From: Paludibaculum fermentans
GTDB taxonomy: Bacteria > Acidobacteriota > Terriglobia > Bryobacterales > Bryobacteraceae
Reading direction: 5' to 3'
Length of the DNA stretch: 64,000 nucleotides
Assembly: GCF_015277775.1 (NCBI RefSeq)
Contig: NZ_CP063849.1
Location: 8,013,501-8,077,500, forward strand
Below, piece after piece: positions 51,123 through 59,571 of the stretch. The notes below the pieces were generated by a model. The model did not search any database, had not been told where the DNA came from, and worked only from the letters and a program-made list of their open reading frames with translations. Numbering within the stretch: position 1 is the first letter of the stretch; every line of letters begins with the position of its first letter. The position numbers and the translations under genes were made by a program.

Positions 51123-52510
51123 GCAAAGAGCCCGTCGACCGCGTGGCCCTTGGCATCCTTGGTCACGTAGAAAGGCCGCTTCTCAAAGACTTCGGCGTAG
51201 TCGTGGGGAATGCCCAGCGACTTGTAGATGCTGGCGTGCAGGTCCTCGATGGTGACCGGATCCCTGACCACCTTGCAGGGCCGCTCCTCTGCTGTCTCTC
51301 CATACACGGAACCTTTCTTCATCCCGCCGCCGAAGAGCAGGACGCTGGATGCTTCAGTGAAATGCCGGTGCATGCCGTAGTGCTTCGGCTCCGTCATCAG
51401 GTCGGGCTGTTTCACCTGGTCCTGCACCGTGTTGCCGGGCTTGCCCTCAGTGACCATGTCGCGGCCGAACTCGCTGGCCAGCACGATGAGCGTGCGATCC
51501 AGCAGGCCGCGCTCTTCCAGGTCGAGGATGAGCTGAGATACGGGCCGGTCGATGGTCTCCTTCATGCCCTGTGCGCGGGTGTGGCCGTTCTCATGCGTGT
51601 CCCAGTAGCGGAAGGGGATGTACTCGGTGGACACTTCGACGAAGCGCACACCGGCCTCCACCAGGCGGCGCGCCAGCAGGCAGCCCTGGCCGAAGCGGCT
51701 GGTGTTGTAGATGTCGTACTTGGCCTTCGGCTCCAGGTCGAGGTCGAAGGCCTTCGCGGCCGGCGACATCAGCAGGCGGTGGGCGTTCTCGACGGAACGC
51801 AGCAGCGATTCCTTCTGCGCATCGCTGCCGGAGGCCATGAGGCCATTGCTTCGCATCAGGTGCTGGTAAGTCTCGAAGCGGCGCTTGAAACGCAGTTCGC
51901 TGAACTCCTTGGGCGGGCGCACGGCTGAGACCGCGTCAGACGGGTCCGGGATGTTGAAGGGAGCGAACTCGCTGCCCAGGAAACCCGAGGTCGTATACGC
52001 CTTCACAGAATCGCTCTCGGCCCCGATCTCCAGGTTCTGGCCGATGTTGACGAAGGCCGGCACGTCCGGCTTGCGCGGGCCCAGGATCTTCGCGATCCAC
52101 GAACCCATGTGCGGCACGGGTACGGGCTGAGGCGGAGCATAGCCGGTGTGCCAGTGGTACTGATGCTTGGAGTGCAGGATGAAGCCCAGGTCGCCCACGC
52201 GGTGCGACCGCAGCAGCGTGCCGCGATCCATCACCTTGGCGAGGCGCTCCAGCCCTTCCGAGATCCGCACGCCATCCACGCTGGTGGGGATCGAGCCGAA
52301 GGTGCTCAGCACTTCGCTCGACGGGCGGCCGGGTTCAAACTCCGTCTTCCGCTTGGGATCGAAGGTCTCGGTCTGCGCCATGCCGCCCGCCATCCAGAGC
52401 AGGATCATGCAGTCCGCTTTGGCCGGCAGCAGCTTGTTGCCGCCTTGTCCGAACGCCGGAGTGACCGCGGCGGCGGCCGCGCTTGCCAACAGTTCTCGTC
52501 GCGTCATCAT
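51119..52510 (-). CDS. DUF1501 domain protein (Tat-exported)
   Basis: 463 residues from ATG 52508-52510 (MMTRRELLASAAAAAVTPAF, a Tat signal). Family markers: MILLWMAGGMAQTETFDPKR, EVLSTFGSIPTSVDGVRISE, LLRSHRVGDLGFILHSKHQY and VIVLASEFGRDM-type sequence (LIVLASEFGRDMVTEG). Its end is HYGMHRHFTEASSVLLFGGG, FEKRPF near the C-terminus. DUF1501 proteins are sulfatase-like fold members and are almost always paired with DUF1549/DUF1553 cytochromes, as here. The pair probably takes part in breakdown of polysaccharides or other complex substrates in the periplasm. Confidence 0.93.
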   Translation of the reverse strand: MMTRRELLASAAAAAVTPAFGQGGNKLLPAKADCMILLWMAGGMAQTETFDPKRKTEFEPGRPSSEVLSTFGSIPTSVDGVRISEGLERLAKVMDRGTLLRSHRVGDLGFILHSKHQYHWHTGYAPPQPVPVPHMGSWIAKILGPRKPDVPAFVNIGQNLEIGAESDSVKAYTTSGFLGSEFAPFNIPDPSDAVSAVRPPKEFSELRFKRRFETYQHLMRSNGLMASGSDAQKESLLRSVENAHRLLMSPAAKAFDLDLEPKAKYDIYNTSRFGQGCLLARRLVEAGVRFVEVSTEYIPFRYWDTHENGHTRAQGMKETIDRPVSQLILDLEERGLLDRTLIVLASEFGRDMVTEGKPGNTVQDQVKQPDLMTEPKHYGMHRHFTEASSVLLFGGGMKKGSVYGETAEERPCKVVRDPVTIEDLHASIYKSLGIPHDYAEVFEKRPFYVTKDAKGHAVDGLFA

Positions 52511-52520
52511 GGTGGAGCCC

Positions 52521-54764
52521 CTAACGGATGAACTGAAACTCGGGTGAAAGCAGCACGGTCCAGAGCAGGTCCTGCAGTCCTTCGCGATCCACCCGGCCGC
52601 TTTTGGCGACGAGCTCGGCGGCGATGCGCAGTTCCTCTGGCGCGGGCTGGCGGCTGAGCGCGTGTTCGTACACCTGCCCCACCAGGCCCTCGGGCGTCCG
52701 GGCGGCCTTGGGGCGGGGCAATGGCGGTTCACCGGTGGCCGCCACCAGTTTGCGCGGATTGGGGGCCTCGTCGAAAACGAACCCGCGGACGGCGGGCGAG
52801 ATGTCCGATTGATTCGAGCTGGGATCCACAGTCAGCAGGGCCTGGAACCGCGTATAGCCCTTGCCCTTGAGGTCCAGCAGCGTCTCTTTGCCCAGCACAA
52901 CATCGCCCGGGACCGGCGCCGCCCCGCCCGGTCCGATGAGTTGGGCGTCCCGCCAAACCAGCTTCACACGGGACGGATCGTAGGAATCGACGTCGGTGAC
53001 CAGCAGATGCAGCTCGTTTCGGCCGGTAATGTCGATGTCCACCTTGGCCTTGCCGTTGCTGCGCAGGGTGCCGCTGTCGAACAGGCTCGCCGGGGCCGGA
53101 TCCGGCTGATCGGTCAGCCGTTTGGCGCCGTCGCTCAGCCAGTCGTTCAGGACGCGCCCGTTGGTCAGTTCCAGCGCCTGCAGGGTGGTGGAATCGGTCT
53201 GGCGCTCCGTCACCGCGCCGTCGCGGGTCGGGCGGCCCAGCGCCCGGGTCATCGAATTGGCTTTGAACCGCCACTCCCTGGCATACTGGCCCGGCGTTGG
53301 GCGGTTGTCCACGCGGGTGCGCCACTCGCCGGTGAGGGTAGCGATCGCGTCGGCAAACTGCTCGGCGGTCATGCGCCGCGGCCAGGGGCCTTGGAACACG
53401 TAGCTTGCGTCGCGCAGGTTGCCGCCCGCCACGCTCGGGCTCTGGTAGGCCTTCGAGAGCATCAGCGTGCGCAGCAGGTGCTTCATGTCATAGCCGTGCG
53501 CGACGAAATCCGCGGCCAGCCACTCCATCAGTTCTGGATTCCAGGCAGGTCCTTCCATCTCATCGATGGGCTCCACCAGTCCGCGGCCGAACAGTTGCCG
53601 CCAGATGCGGTTGACGATCGTCCGGGCGAACAGGCCGTTGTCTTTGGAAGTGAACATGCGCGCCGCGGCCGCCCGCTTCTCTTCCACGGCCGCTTTGGCG
53701 TCGATCCCGCCCAGTTCCGGGAACAGGAAGGTCGTCTCGGCCATCTTGCCCGTCGCCATGTCGCACTTCACGATCTCCAGCGGTTCGTTGGTGAAGAAAC
53801 TGGCCAGCGCATAGGCCTCGCGCAACTTCCAGTGGCTGATGAAGCTGTCGTGGCAGGAATTGCACTTCAGGTTGATCCCCAGGAACACCTGTGCGGAGTT
53901 CTGGGCGGCCTGCATGGCCGGAGTCTGCGACGCGTTCACCGTCCCGCGCCAGGTGACGCCGCGCACAAACCCGGCCGGACCATCCTTGCCGGCGGGTGCG
54001 AGCAGCGTACGGACGAACTCGTCGTAGGGTTTGTTCTCCTCCAGCGACTTCAGCAGCCACGGAGAGATGGAGGCGCGGTCGCCGTGATAGATGACGCCTT
54101 CGTCGTTGTGCAGCAGGTCGTTCCAGAAGCTGATCCAGTTCTCGGCGTAGTTGCGCTGGTTGGCCAGCAGTTCCTCCACCAGCCGGGCGCGCTTATCGGG
54201 CCGAGTGTCGGCCAGGAAGCGGCGCTGCTCTTCGGGTGAGGGCAGCAAACCCCAAAGGTCCAGATAGACGCGGCGGGCGAATACGGCATCCGGAACAACG
54301 CCGGGCGCAGCCGCCTTGTGGGCGCGGTAGTAGGCGTCCATCAGGGTGTCGATTCCGCCGGCGGCAGGCGGCTTCAGGGCCAGTGAGAACTTCGCGACGG
54401 GCGCCGAGGCCACCTCGCCGCGCGCTCCTTCGTCCACCCAGCGGCGGATCGTGGCGATCTCGCGTTCAGACAGTGGCGCGCCGCCCATGGGCATGCGCGG
54501 GCCTTTGGTTCCGTCGATCCGCTGCAGCAGCAGCGACTTGGCGCTTTCTCCGGGGACAATCGCCGCGCCGCTGGTTCCGCCGCGCAGGATGTCAGACCGC
54601 ATGGCCAGCGACAGGCCGCCCTGTCCGCGAGCACCGTTGTGGCAAGGCAGGCACTTCTCCGCAAAAACAGGGTGCACCTGTCGAGCAAAGTCGACGGTTT
54701 GCGCGGAGAGCGCACAGCACATGCCCAGTCCCAGAACAGCCCAGCTGTACAGCATGAAGTGCAT
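52521..54764 (-). CDS. DUF1549/DUF1553 protein with cytochrome c domain
   Basis: 747 residues from ATG 54762-54764 (MHFMLYSWAVLGLGMCCALS). Planctomycete-type cytochrome c domain with CLPCH at about 37-41 (VHPVFAEKCLPCHNGARGQG). DUF1549 follows (DAVFARRVYLDLWGLLPSPE, NWISFWNDLLHNDEG), then CNSCH near 300 (LKCNSCHDSFISHWKL). DUF1553 comes next (GLFARTIVNRIWRQLFGRGL, MEWLAADFVAHGYDMKHLLR, ALELTNGRVL), with a galactose-binding-like part in between. An N-terminal membrane anchor or signal is present. It lies 10 bases upstream of the DUF1501 gene in the same operon. The two are thought to form an electron-transfer and substrate-processing unit. Confidence 0.93.
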   Translation of the reverse strand: MHFMLYSWAVLGLGMCCALSAQTVDFARQVHPVFAEKCLPCHNGARGQGGLSLAMRSDILRGGTSGAAIVPGESAKSLLLQRIDGTKGPRMPMGGAPLSEREIATIRRWVDEGARGEVASAPVAKFSLALKPPAAGGIDTLMDAYYRAHKAAAPGVVPDAVFARRVYLDLWGLLPSPEEQRRFLADTRPDKRARLVEELLANQRNYAENWISFWNDLLHNDEGVIYHGDRASISPWLLKSLEENKPYDEFVRTLLAPAGKDGPAGFVRGVTWRGTVNASQTPAMQAAQNSAQVFLGINLKCNSCHDSFISHWKLREAYALASFFTNEPLEIVKCDMATGKMAETTFLFPELGGIDAKAAVEEKRAAAARMFTSKDNGLFARTIVNRIWRQLFGRGLVEPIDEMEGPAWNPELMEWLAADFVAHGYDMKHLLRTLMLSKAYQSPSVAGGNLRDASYVFQGPWPRRMTAEQFADAIATLTGEWRTRVDNRPTPGQYAREWRFKANSMTRALGRPTRDGAVTERQTDSTTLQALELTNGRVLNDWLSDGAKRLTDQPDPAPASLFDSGTLRSNGKAKVDIDITGRNELHLLVTDVDSYDPSRVKLVWRDAQLIGPGGAAPVPGDVVLGKETLLDLKGKGYTRFQALLTVDPSSNQSDISPAVRGFVFDEAPNPRKLVAATGEPPLPRPKAARTPEGLVGQVYEHALSRQPAPEELRIAAELVAKSGRVDREGLQDLLWTVLLSPEFQFIR

Positions 54765-54833
54765 TTTAGTACGTCGCGGGTCCGGGGGTGGGCGAAAGCG
54801 CGTTCGCCTCGCCGCTGCGCGTACCATGAAGAC

Positions 54834-55205
54834 ATGCCCTGGTCCGCAATCGCATCCCTTCTGCTCGCCCTGGCCGTCGCGCTGGGCGCCTTTGGAGCCC
54901 ATGGGCTCAAGGACCGCCTCGACGCCTACAGCCTGGGGATCTGGGAGAAGGCCGTTTTCTACCACTTCCTCCACGCCCTGGCGCTCCTGATCGTGCCGCT
55001 GTTCACGAAAGTGGGCTCCCTGCCGGAACCCGCCGCCAACCGGATCAGCCTGCTGCTCGTGGCCGGGATCCTGCTCTTCAGTGGCAGCCTCTATATCCTG
55101 GCCCTGACAGGAGTTAGGACCCTCGGTGCGGTGACACCCCTGGGCGGAGTGGCTTTCATCGCTGCCTGGCTCTATCTCTGCGTAGCGCTCTTCCAGGCCC
55201 GCTGA
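54834..55205 (+). CDS. DUF423 family membrane protein
   Basis: 123 residues from ATG 54834. Four predicted membrane helices: SAIASLLLALAVALGAFGAH, VFYHFLHALALLIVPLF, ISLLLVAGILLFSGSLYILA and PLGGVAFIAAWLYLCVALFQ. The GAFGAHGLKDRLDAYSLGIW and FYHFLHALALL segments are typical of DUF423 (YgdD-like). Function is unknown. It is divergent from the DUF1549 gene with 69 bases in between, and 64 bases upstream of the next gene. Confidence 0.9.
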   Translation: MPWSAIASLLLALAVALGAFGAHGLKDRLDAYSLGIWEKAVFYHFLHALALLIVPLFTKVGSLPEPAANRISLLLVAGILLFSGSLYILALTGVRTLGAVTPLGGVAFIAAWLYLCVALFQAR

Positions 55206-55269
55206 TTCGGACCATCCGATAGAATCGACGCGAATTTGTCAGGATTCCTACGATAAGAACCCTTTCCGC

Positions 55270-56109
55270 ATGATCACACGAAGACACCTGCTCCGCGGCG
55301 CGTTGGCGGCCATTCCGGCGGGTGGCTGCTACCCCGTCCTGGTGGAGCCGCGCTGGCTGGAGGTCACTCACACCAAGGTGAAGGTGAAGACGCCGGTCCG
55401 GCAGCCCTTGAAGATTCTGCAACTGACAGACCTGCATTGGTCCTGGTGTGTGCCCACCTCGCTGATTGAGGACGCGATCGAGCGCGGCCTGGCGAACAAT
55501 CCCGATATCGTCTGCCTGACGGGCGATTTCATTACGCGGGAGAACGACGTCGACCAGGCCGCCTATTTGCAGCGTCTCCGCCGCCTGGCCCTGGCCCGCC
55601 CCACGTTTGCGGTGCTTGGCAATCACGACAGCGGAACCGTCGGGCCGCTCAGGTCGGGCTTCACGAGCCATCGTTTCGTGGAGCGGCTGCTGGAGGACGC
55701 GGGCATCCATCTGCTCCACAATCGTTCCCAGTCCATCGACATCCGTGGGCAAAAATGGTGTCTCGCCGGCATCGGCGACCTCTGGTCGGGCGAAGCGGAG
55801 CCGGAAAACGCATTCCAGGGTGCCGGCCAGGACATGCCGAGGGTCTTGCTGGCGCACAACCCCGACAGCAAGGTGGTGGTGCAGCCCTACCGGTGGGATC
55901 TGATGATCTGCGGCCACACGCACGGCGGCCAGGTGATGGTGCCTTTCGAGGGGCCGCGCTACGCGCCTGTCCGCGACAAGCGGTTTGTTGCCGGACTCCG
56001 CCCGTGGGACACACGGCAGATCTATGTGTCCCGGGGCGTCGGCAATCTTGGCGGAATTCGCTGGATGTGCCGGCCGGAAGTCACCCTGCTGGAACTCAGC
56101 CAGGGTTGA
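55270..56109 (+). CDS. Metallophosphoesterase (YkuE/YaeI-like) with Tat-type N-terminus
   Basis: 279 residues. N-terminus ITRRHLLRGALAAIPAGGCY combines a Tat-like motif with a possible lipobox. Metal-site motifs: LQLTDLHWSW, VCLTGDFITREN, AVLGNHDSGT, LAHNPD and MICGHTHGGQVMVPFEGPRY, followed by YVSRGVGNLGGIRWMCRPEV. This is the pattern of YkuE/YaeI phosphodiesterases, which act on lipid headgroups such as UDP-diacylglucosamine or phosphatidate analogues at the membrane. The substrate here is not known. Confidence 0.9.
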   Translation: MITRRHLLRGALAAIPAGGCYPVLVEPRWLEVTHTKVKVKTPVRQPLKILQLTDLHWSWCVPTSLIEDAIERGLANNPDIVCLTGDFITRENDVDQAAYLQRLRRLALARPTFAVLGNHDSGTVGPLRSGFTSHRFVERLLEDAGIHLLHNRSQSIDIRGQKWCLAGIGDLWSGEAEPENAFQGAGQDMPRVLLAHNPDSKVVVQPYRWDLMICGHTHGGQVMVPFEGPRYAPVRDKRFVAGLRPWDTRQIYVSRGVGNLGGIRWMCRPEVTLLELSQG

Positions 56110-56636
56110 CGGGCCGGTACGGCGGGCAGGTCTAAGCTACCGCGGCTTGGCGGAGCGGCTGAGGCGCAATTCGCTGGTTCCTGGCTGCTTGCTCCCGCAT
56201 GACGAGCTGGACAAATGCGGGTGCCTTGCTCTGACAGTTGGAGTCTGGATACATGGCCGCGAACAACTGGCGAATCATACCGCTATCAAGGGATCCGGCG
56301 ATTTGAACTAAATCTCGTCCGGATTGGGAAATACAGGTCTGGCACGACAGCGACACTTCCCGACAGTGTGCTAGTTGCTGGTCGGCCCTCGGTCTCCCCA
56401 CAGGCATCGGCTATCTCTCCCCAAATGCATTCAACAGCTCTGCACGCTCTTTGTCGTGCTTGGCTTTTCGTCTGCCGCTTTTGTAAACGGGACTCTCTAA
56501 CCTTACGTGAGGAAAGGCCTTACAAACAGCCGACAGGCGAGGGGGGTGACAAGGTCATGTGAGGGGGGTATCGTACCCCTACTATGAGGGGGTACCAGGG
56601 TAGTACTTCCCAGCATCAGGACAGCTCATACAACAA
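56110..56636. other. Intergenic region with G-rich repeats
   Basis: No gene recognised in about 530 bases. The striking part is 56539-56600, where GAGGGGGG appears three times (about 56539, 56561 and 56586). The middle copy forms a hairpin GGGGTA-TCG-TACCCC (56565-56579), and the third is followed by GTACC. No promoter can be assigned. Confidence 0.45.
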
Positions 56637-56673
56637 AGGCACATGGACTGGCGAAATTGCCAGCCATGTGCCT
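56637..56673 (-). terminator. Terminator after adk
   Basis: AGGCACATGG + CTGGC pairs with GCCAG + CCATGTGCCT with a single bulged A and a 6-base loop. On the minus strand TTTGTTGT follows. It lies 25 bases after the adk stop. Confidence 0.85.
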
Positions 56674-56697
56674 GAAAATAAAGGGATATCGTATAAG

Positions 56698-57381
56698 TTA
56701 AGCGAGATGGTTCTGAATCGCGGCGAATACTTCGTCCGGGGCGCCCAGACCCTCGACTTTGTAGTACGTACTGGTACTGTAATGATCGATCAAGGGGGCG
56801 GTGCTCCGCACGTAGGCGGAAAGCCGGTTCTTTACCGTATCCTCGCAGTCATCGGCACGTTGCTGAAGGTCGATATGGCAGTTGTCACACTTGCCCGGTT
56901 CGGCCGGCGGGTGACTTTGGATGTTATAGATGCTGGAGCACTGCGGGCAGTAGCGGCGATTGCAGGTGCGGGCAATGAGATGCTCGGCCGGCACGTCGAT
57001 GTGCACCACAGTCGGTTGGGGGTAGCCCAGTTCTTCCAGCAGGCCAGCGAGGTATTTGGCCTGTTCCACGGTCCGCGGGTAGCCATCCAGCATGAAGCCG
57101 CCCTTGCAGTCTTCCTGGCCAAGGCGCGAGCGGACGATCTTGTTCACCAGGTCGTCGCTGAGCAGGCCGCCCGTGATGGTCACGCCCGCGGCGATGCGGC
57201 CCAGTTCTGAGCCGGCGCGGATCTCGGCCCGGATCATCTCGCCGGTGGAAATGGACGGGATTCCGAAGTGCTTCGCGAGACGCTCCGCCTGTGTGCCCTT
57301 GCCGCATCCGGGCGGTCCCAACAGGAGAAGAATACGGGTGGTGGCTGGGGCCTGGATGTGGGGTTCGGTTGCGGTAGTCAT
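56698..57381 (-). CDS. adk: Adenylate kinase
   Basis: 227 residues. P-loop GPPGCGKGT at 22-30, ISTGEMIRAEIRAGSELG (AMP site), and GFMLDGYPRTVEQAKYL. The LID domain is of the zinc-binding type with CPQC and CDNC (RRYCPQCSSIYN, GKCDNCHIDLQQRADDCEDT), then NRLSAYVRSTAPLIDHY. It converts ATP and AMP into two ADP in the cytoplasm. Unusually, it is not in a ribosomal-protein operon (secY-adk) but stands after an aminotransferase and an FAH-family gene. It has a short N-terminal extension (MTTATEPHIQAPATT). A terminator follows. Confidence 0.96.
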   Translation of the reverse strand: MTTATEPHIQAPATTRILLLLGPPGCGKGTQAERLAKHFGIPSISTGEMIRAEIRAGSELGRIAAGVTITGGLLSDDLVNKIVRSRLGQEDCKGGFMLDGYPRTVEQAKYLAGLLEELGYPQPTVVHIDVPAEHLIARTCNRRYCPQCSSIYNIQSHPPAEPGKCDNCHIDLQQRADDCEDTVKNRLSAYVRSTAPLIDHYSTSTYYKVEGLGAPDEVFAAIQNHLA

Positions 57382-57423
57382 TACTGCCTCTAAAGGCAGT
57401 CTATCGCCTAGTTTCTGTTTAAG

Positions 57424-58596
57424 TCAATAAGGTCCCAATATACCGGTAAGGCGCTGCAAGGCGATCTGGAATGCGTCTGGATCGGGCAGCAGGCTGGCCA
57501 CCAGGAAGCCCTCGCGCTGGAAGTCGTAGAAGTATCCTGGCTGCAGCCAGATGGAGTGGTTTTCCAGCAGCATGAGAGCCCATTCCTCGTCGCTGTGAAT
57601 GCGCGGCACTTCCAGCATGGCGCACCAGCCGCCTTCCGGTGTCCGGACGCGGCAACTGCTGCCGGCGCTGACCGCCGCCTGGAGGCTGGCCAGGTTTTCA
57701 GCCGTGCGGGTCCGGATGGAATGCTGGATTTGCGGGGTCAACTCCAGCCACCGCGCGGCCGCATGCTGGATGGGCGCGCTGACGGGTAGGTAGCTGTCCG
57801 CGATCCATTCCAGCCGTTCCAGCGCTTCCGACCTCAACTGGCCCGGTCCAGCCACATGGATCCAGCCGAGCTTCATCTGCGGCAGGCCTGAGATCTTCGA
57901 CAACCCGCTGAGCGTGAATGTCAGGGCCAGATGCGGCCCTTGCAAGGAGGAGACCCGGCGCGGATCCGCCCTCCAGGCATAGTCGAAGAAGACCTCGTCG
58001 GAGATGATCGCCAGGCTGCGGTAAGCTGCGAACTCCTGCAATCTCAACCAGATGTCGTGCTTTATGTAGGTACCGGTGGGATTGTTGGGATTGACCAGGA
58101 TGATCGCCCGCGTCTCCGGCCGCACCAGGCGGTCCAGTTCGGAGAGGTCGAGCCCCCATGCCAGTTCTTCGACCAGGGGATACTGCACGACGCGTACGGA
58201 GTCCAGTTCGGCCAGGCATTCGAACAGGGGATACGAAGGCCGTGGAACCAGCACCGCGTCGCCCGGTTCGCACAATAGCTTGAACAGCCAGCCGTAGGCC
58301 TCGCTGGTGCTGCCCGCCAGGATCAGGCTGCCGGGATCCGCCGTCGCGCCCTGGCCGGCGTGCCATTCCGCGATGGCCTCGCGCGCCTCCAGCAACCCGC
58401 GCGCGGTGGGCTCGTATGTCAGGGATCGCGCATCCTGCAGGGCGGCCAGGATCTCTTCCCGCGGGTACGCAATGCCTTCGCGCGTCGGATTCGAAACGGT
58501 GAGGTCGAGAATGGGCGCACCAGCCGCCTTCAACTCCGCCAAAGCACGGGTGAGGCGATTGGGCGAGAGGCTGGCAGGGGTGCGCCCGGAGAACAA
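57424..58596 (-). CDS. Pyridoxal-phosphate aminotransferase (class I/II)
   Basis: 390 residues from TTG 58594-58596, two bases after the FAH-family stop, so the start relies on coupling. Fold type I markers: ILDLTVSNPTREGIAYPREE at the start, LTYEPTARGLLEAREAI, AGSTSEAYGWLFKLLCEPGD, IILVNPNNPTGTYIKHD, ISDEVFFDYAW, and Lys234 in LSGLSKISGLPQMKLGWIHV, the residue that binds the cofactor. Class I members act on amino acids and keto acids. The exact pair is not readable. It is cotranscribed with the FAH-family gene upstream and probably with adk. Confidence 0.9.
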   Translation of the reverse strand: MFSGRTPASLSPNRLTRALAELKAAGAPILDLTVSNPTREGIAYPREEILAALQDARSLTYEPTARGLLEAREAIAEWHAGQGATADPGSLILAGSTSEAYGWLFKLLCEPGDAVLVPRPSYPLFECLAELDSVRVVQYPLVEELAWGLDLSELDRLVRPETRAIILVNPNNPTGTYIKHDIWLRLQEFAAYRSLAIISDEVFFDYAWRADPRRVSSLQGPHLALTFTLSGLSKISGLPQMKLGWIHVAGPGQLRSEALERLEWIADSYLPVSAPIQHAAARWLELTPQIQHSIRTRTAENLASLQAAVSAGSSCRVRTPEGGWCAMLEVPRIHSDEEWALMLLENHSIWLQPGYFYDFQREGFLVASLLPDPDAFQIALQRLTGILGPY

Positions 58597-58598
58597 CT

Positions 58599-59456
58599 CT
58601 AGCCTTCCGCGACCACAGGATTCCGGAGCGAACCCAATCCCTGCACGGTGACCACCGTTTCGTCGCCTGCCTTCAGCCAGCGCGGCGGCTTGTGGCCGAA
58701 GCCGACGCCGGCCGGAGTTCCGGTGGTGACGATGTCACCCGGCTCCAGCGTGAAGACACTGGACAGGTATTCGATGAGTTGCGGGATGTTGAAGATCAGG
58801 TTGCTGGTATTGGAGTTCTGCAGCGTTTCCCCGTTGATCTCCATGCGGATGTCCAGGTTGTGCGGGTCTTCGATTTCGTCAGCGGTCGTCAGCCACGGTC
58901 CGGTGGGGGCGAAGGAGTCGAACGTCTTGCCCATCAGCCATTGCGAGGTCGCCATCTGGAAGTCGCGGGCGCTGACGTCGTTTACGCACATGTAGCCGTA
59001 GACATGGTCGCGCCACTGGGCCGCCGGAATGTGCCGGCCGCCGACGCCGATCACAAAGGCGAACTCCGCCTCGTAGTCCGGCTTCACCGAGTTCTTGGGG
59101 AGAATCACCGGCGCCCCGGGTCCGATGATGCAGTTGGAGAACTTGCTGAAGATCGTTGGGACGGAGGGGATCTCCATCTTCGATTCCGCGGCATGGTCGC
59201 GATAGTTCAAGCCCACGCAGATGAACTTGGGCGGGCGCGGCACCGGAGCCAGCAGGACCACGTCGGCCAGCGGCTTTCCGGCGTTGGCCGGCAGCGACTT
59301 GAGGTAGCCGTCAATGGCTGCGCGGGCGGCGGCTCCGCCCGCAATCACGCTCAAAACACTGGTAAATCCCAGCGGCTGCAGGCTGATCACCTGTTCCCCG
59401 GCCACGACGCCGGCCAGCGCCACTTCGCCGGGGCTCATATAGGTCACAAGACGCAT
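58599..59456 (-). CDS. Fumarylacetoacetate hydrolase (FAH) family protein
   Basis: 285 residues (MRLVTYMSPGEVALAGVVAG). Core motifs: FICVGLNYRDHAAESKMEIP, PTIFSKFSNCIIGPGAPVIL, DYEAEFAFVIGVGGRHI with the metal-binding Glu pair, YGYMCVNDVSARDFQ with Asp, KTFDSFAPTGPWLTTADEI and GDIVTTGTPAGVGFG. These are the complete metal site and the KxxDxxxPxGPW loop of the family. Members split acylpyruvates or decarboxylate/hydrate 2-keto acids in aromatic or sugar acid breakdown. It is the first gene of the minus-strand run that leads through the aminotransferase to adk. Confidence 0.92.
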   Translation of the reverse strand: MRLVTYMSPGEVALAGVVAGEQVISLQPLGFTSVLSVIAGGAAARAAIDGYLKSLPANAGKPLADVVLLAPVPRPPKFICVGLNYRDHAAESKMEIPSVPTIFSKFSNCIIGPGAPVILPKNSVKPDYEAEFAFVIGVGGRHIPAAQWRDHVYGYMCVNDVSARDFQMATSQWLMGKTFDSFAPTGPWLTTADEIEDPHNLDIRMEINGETLQNSNTSNLIFNIPQLIEYLSSVFTLEPGDIVTTGTPAGVGFGHKPPRWLKAGDETVVTVQGLGSLRNPVVAEG

Positions 59457-59571
59457 GGACTCTCCTTACCACGAGTGTAGCTAAGCCTACCGGCGGCGGC
59501 TCAGAATCTCCAGTATTCTGGACGCTTCGAGGAAGTTGGGCCGCGGGCTTCGGCCGGCGGCCCGTGCCGCT

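Noticed and set aside
56584-57210. 208-codon plus-strand frame opposite adk
   Set aside because: adk is unambiguous; the frame reads through the adk terminator hairpin and has no family signature.
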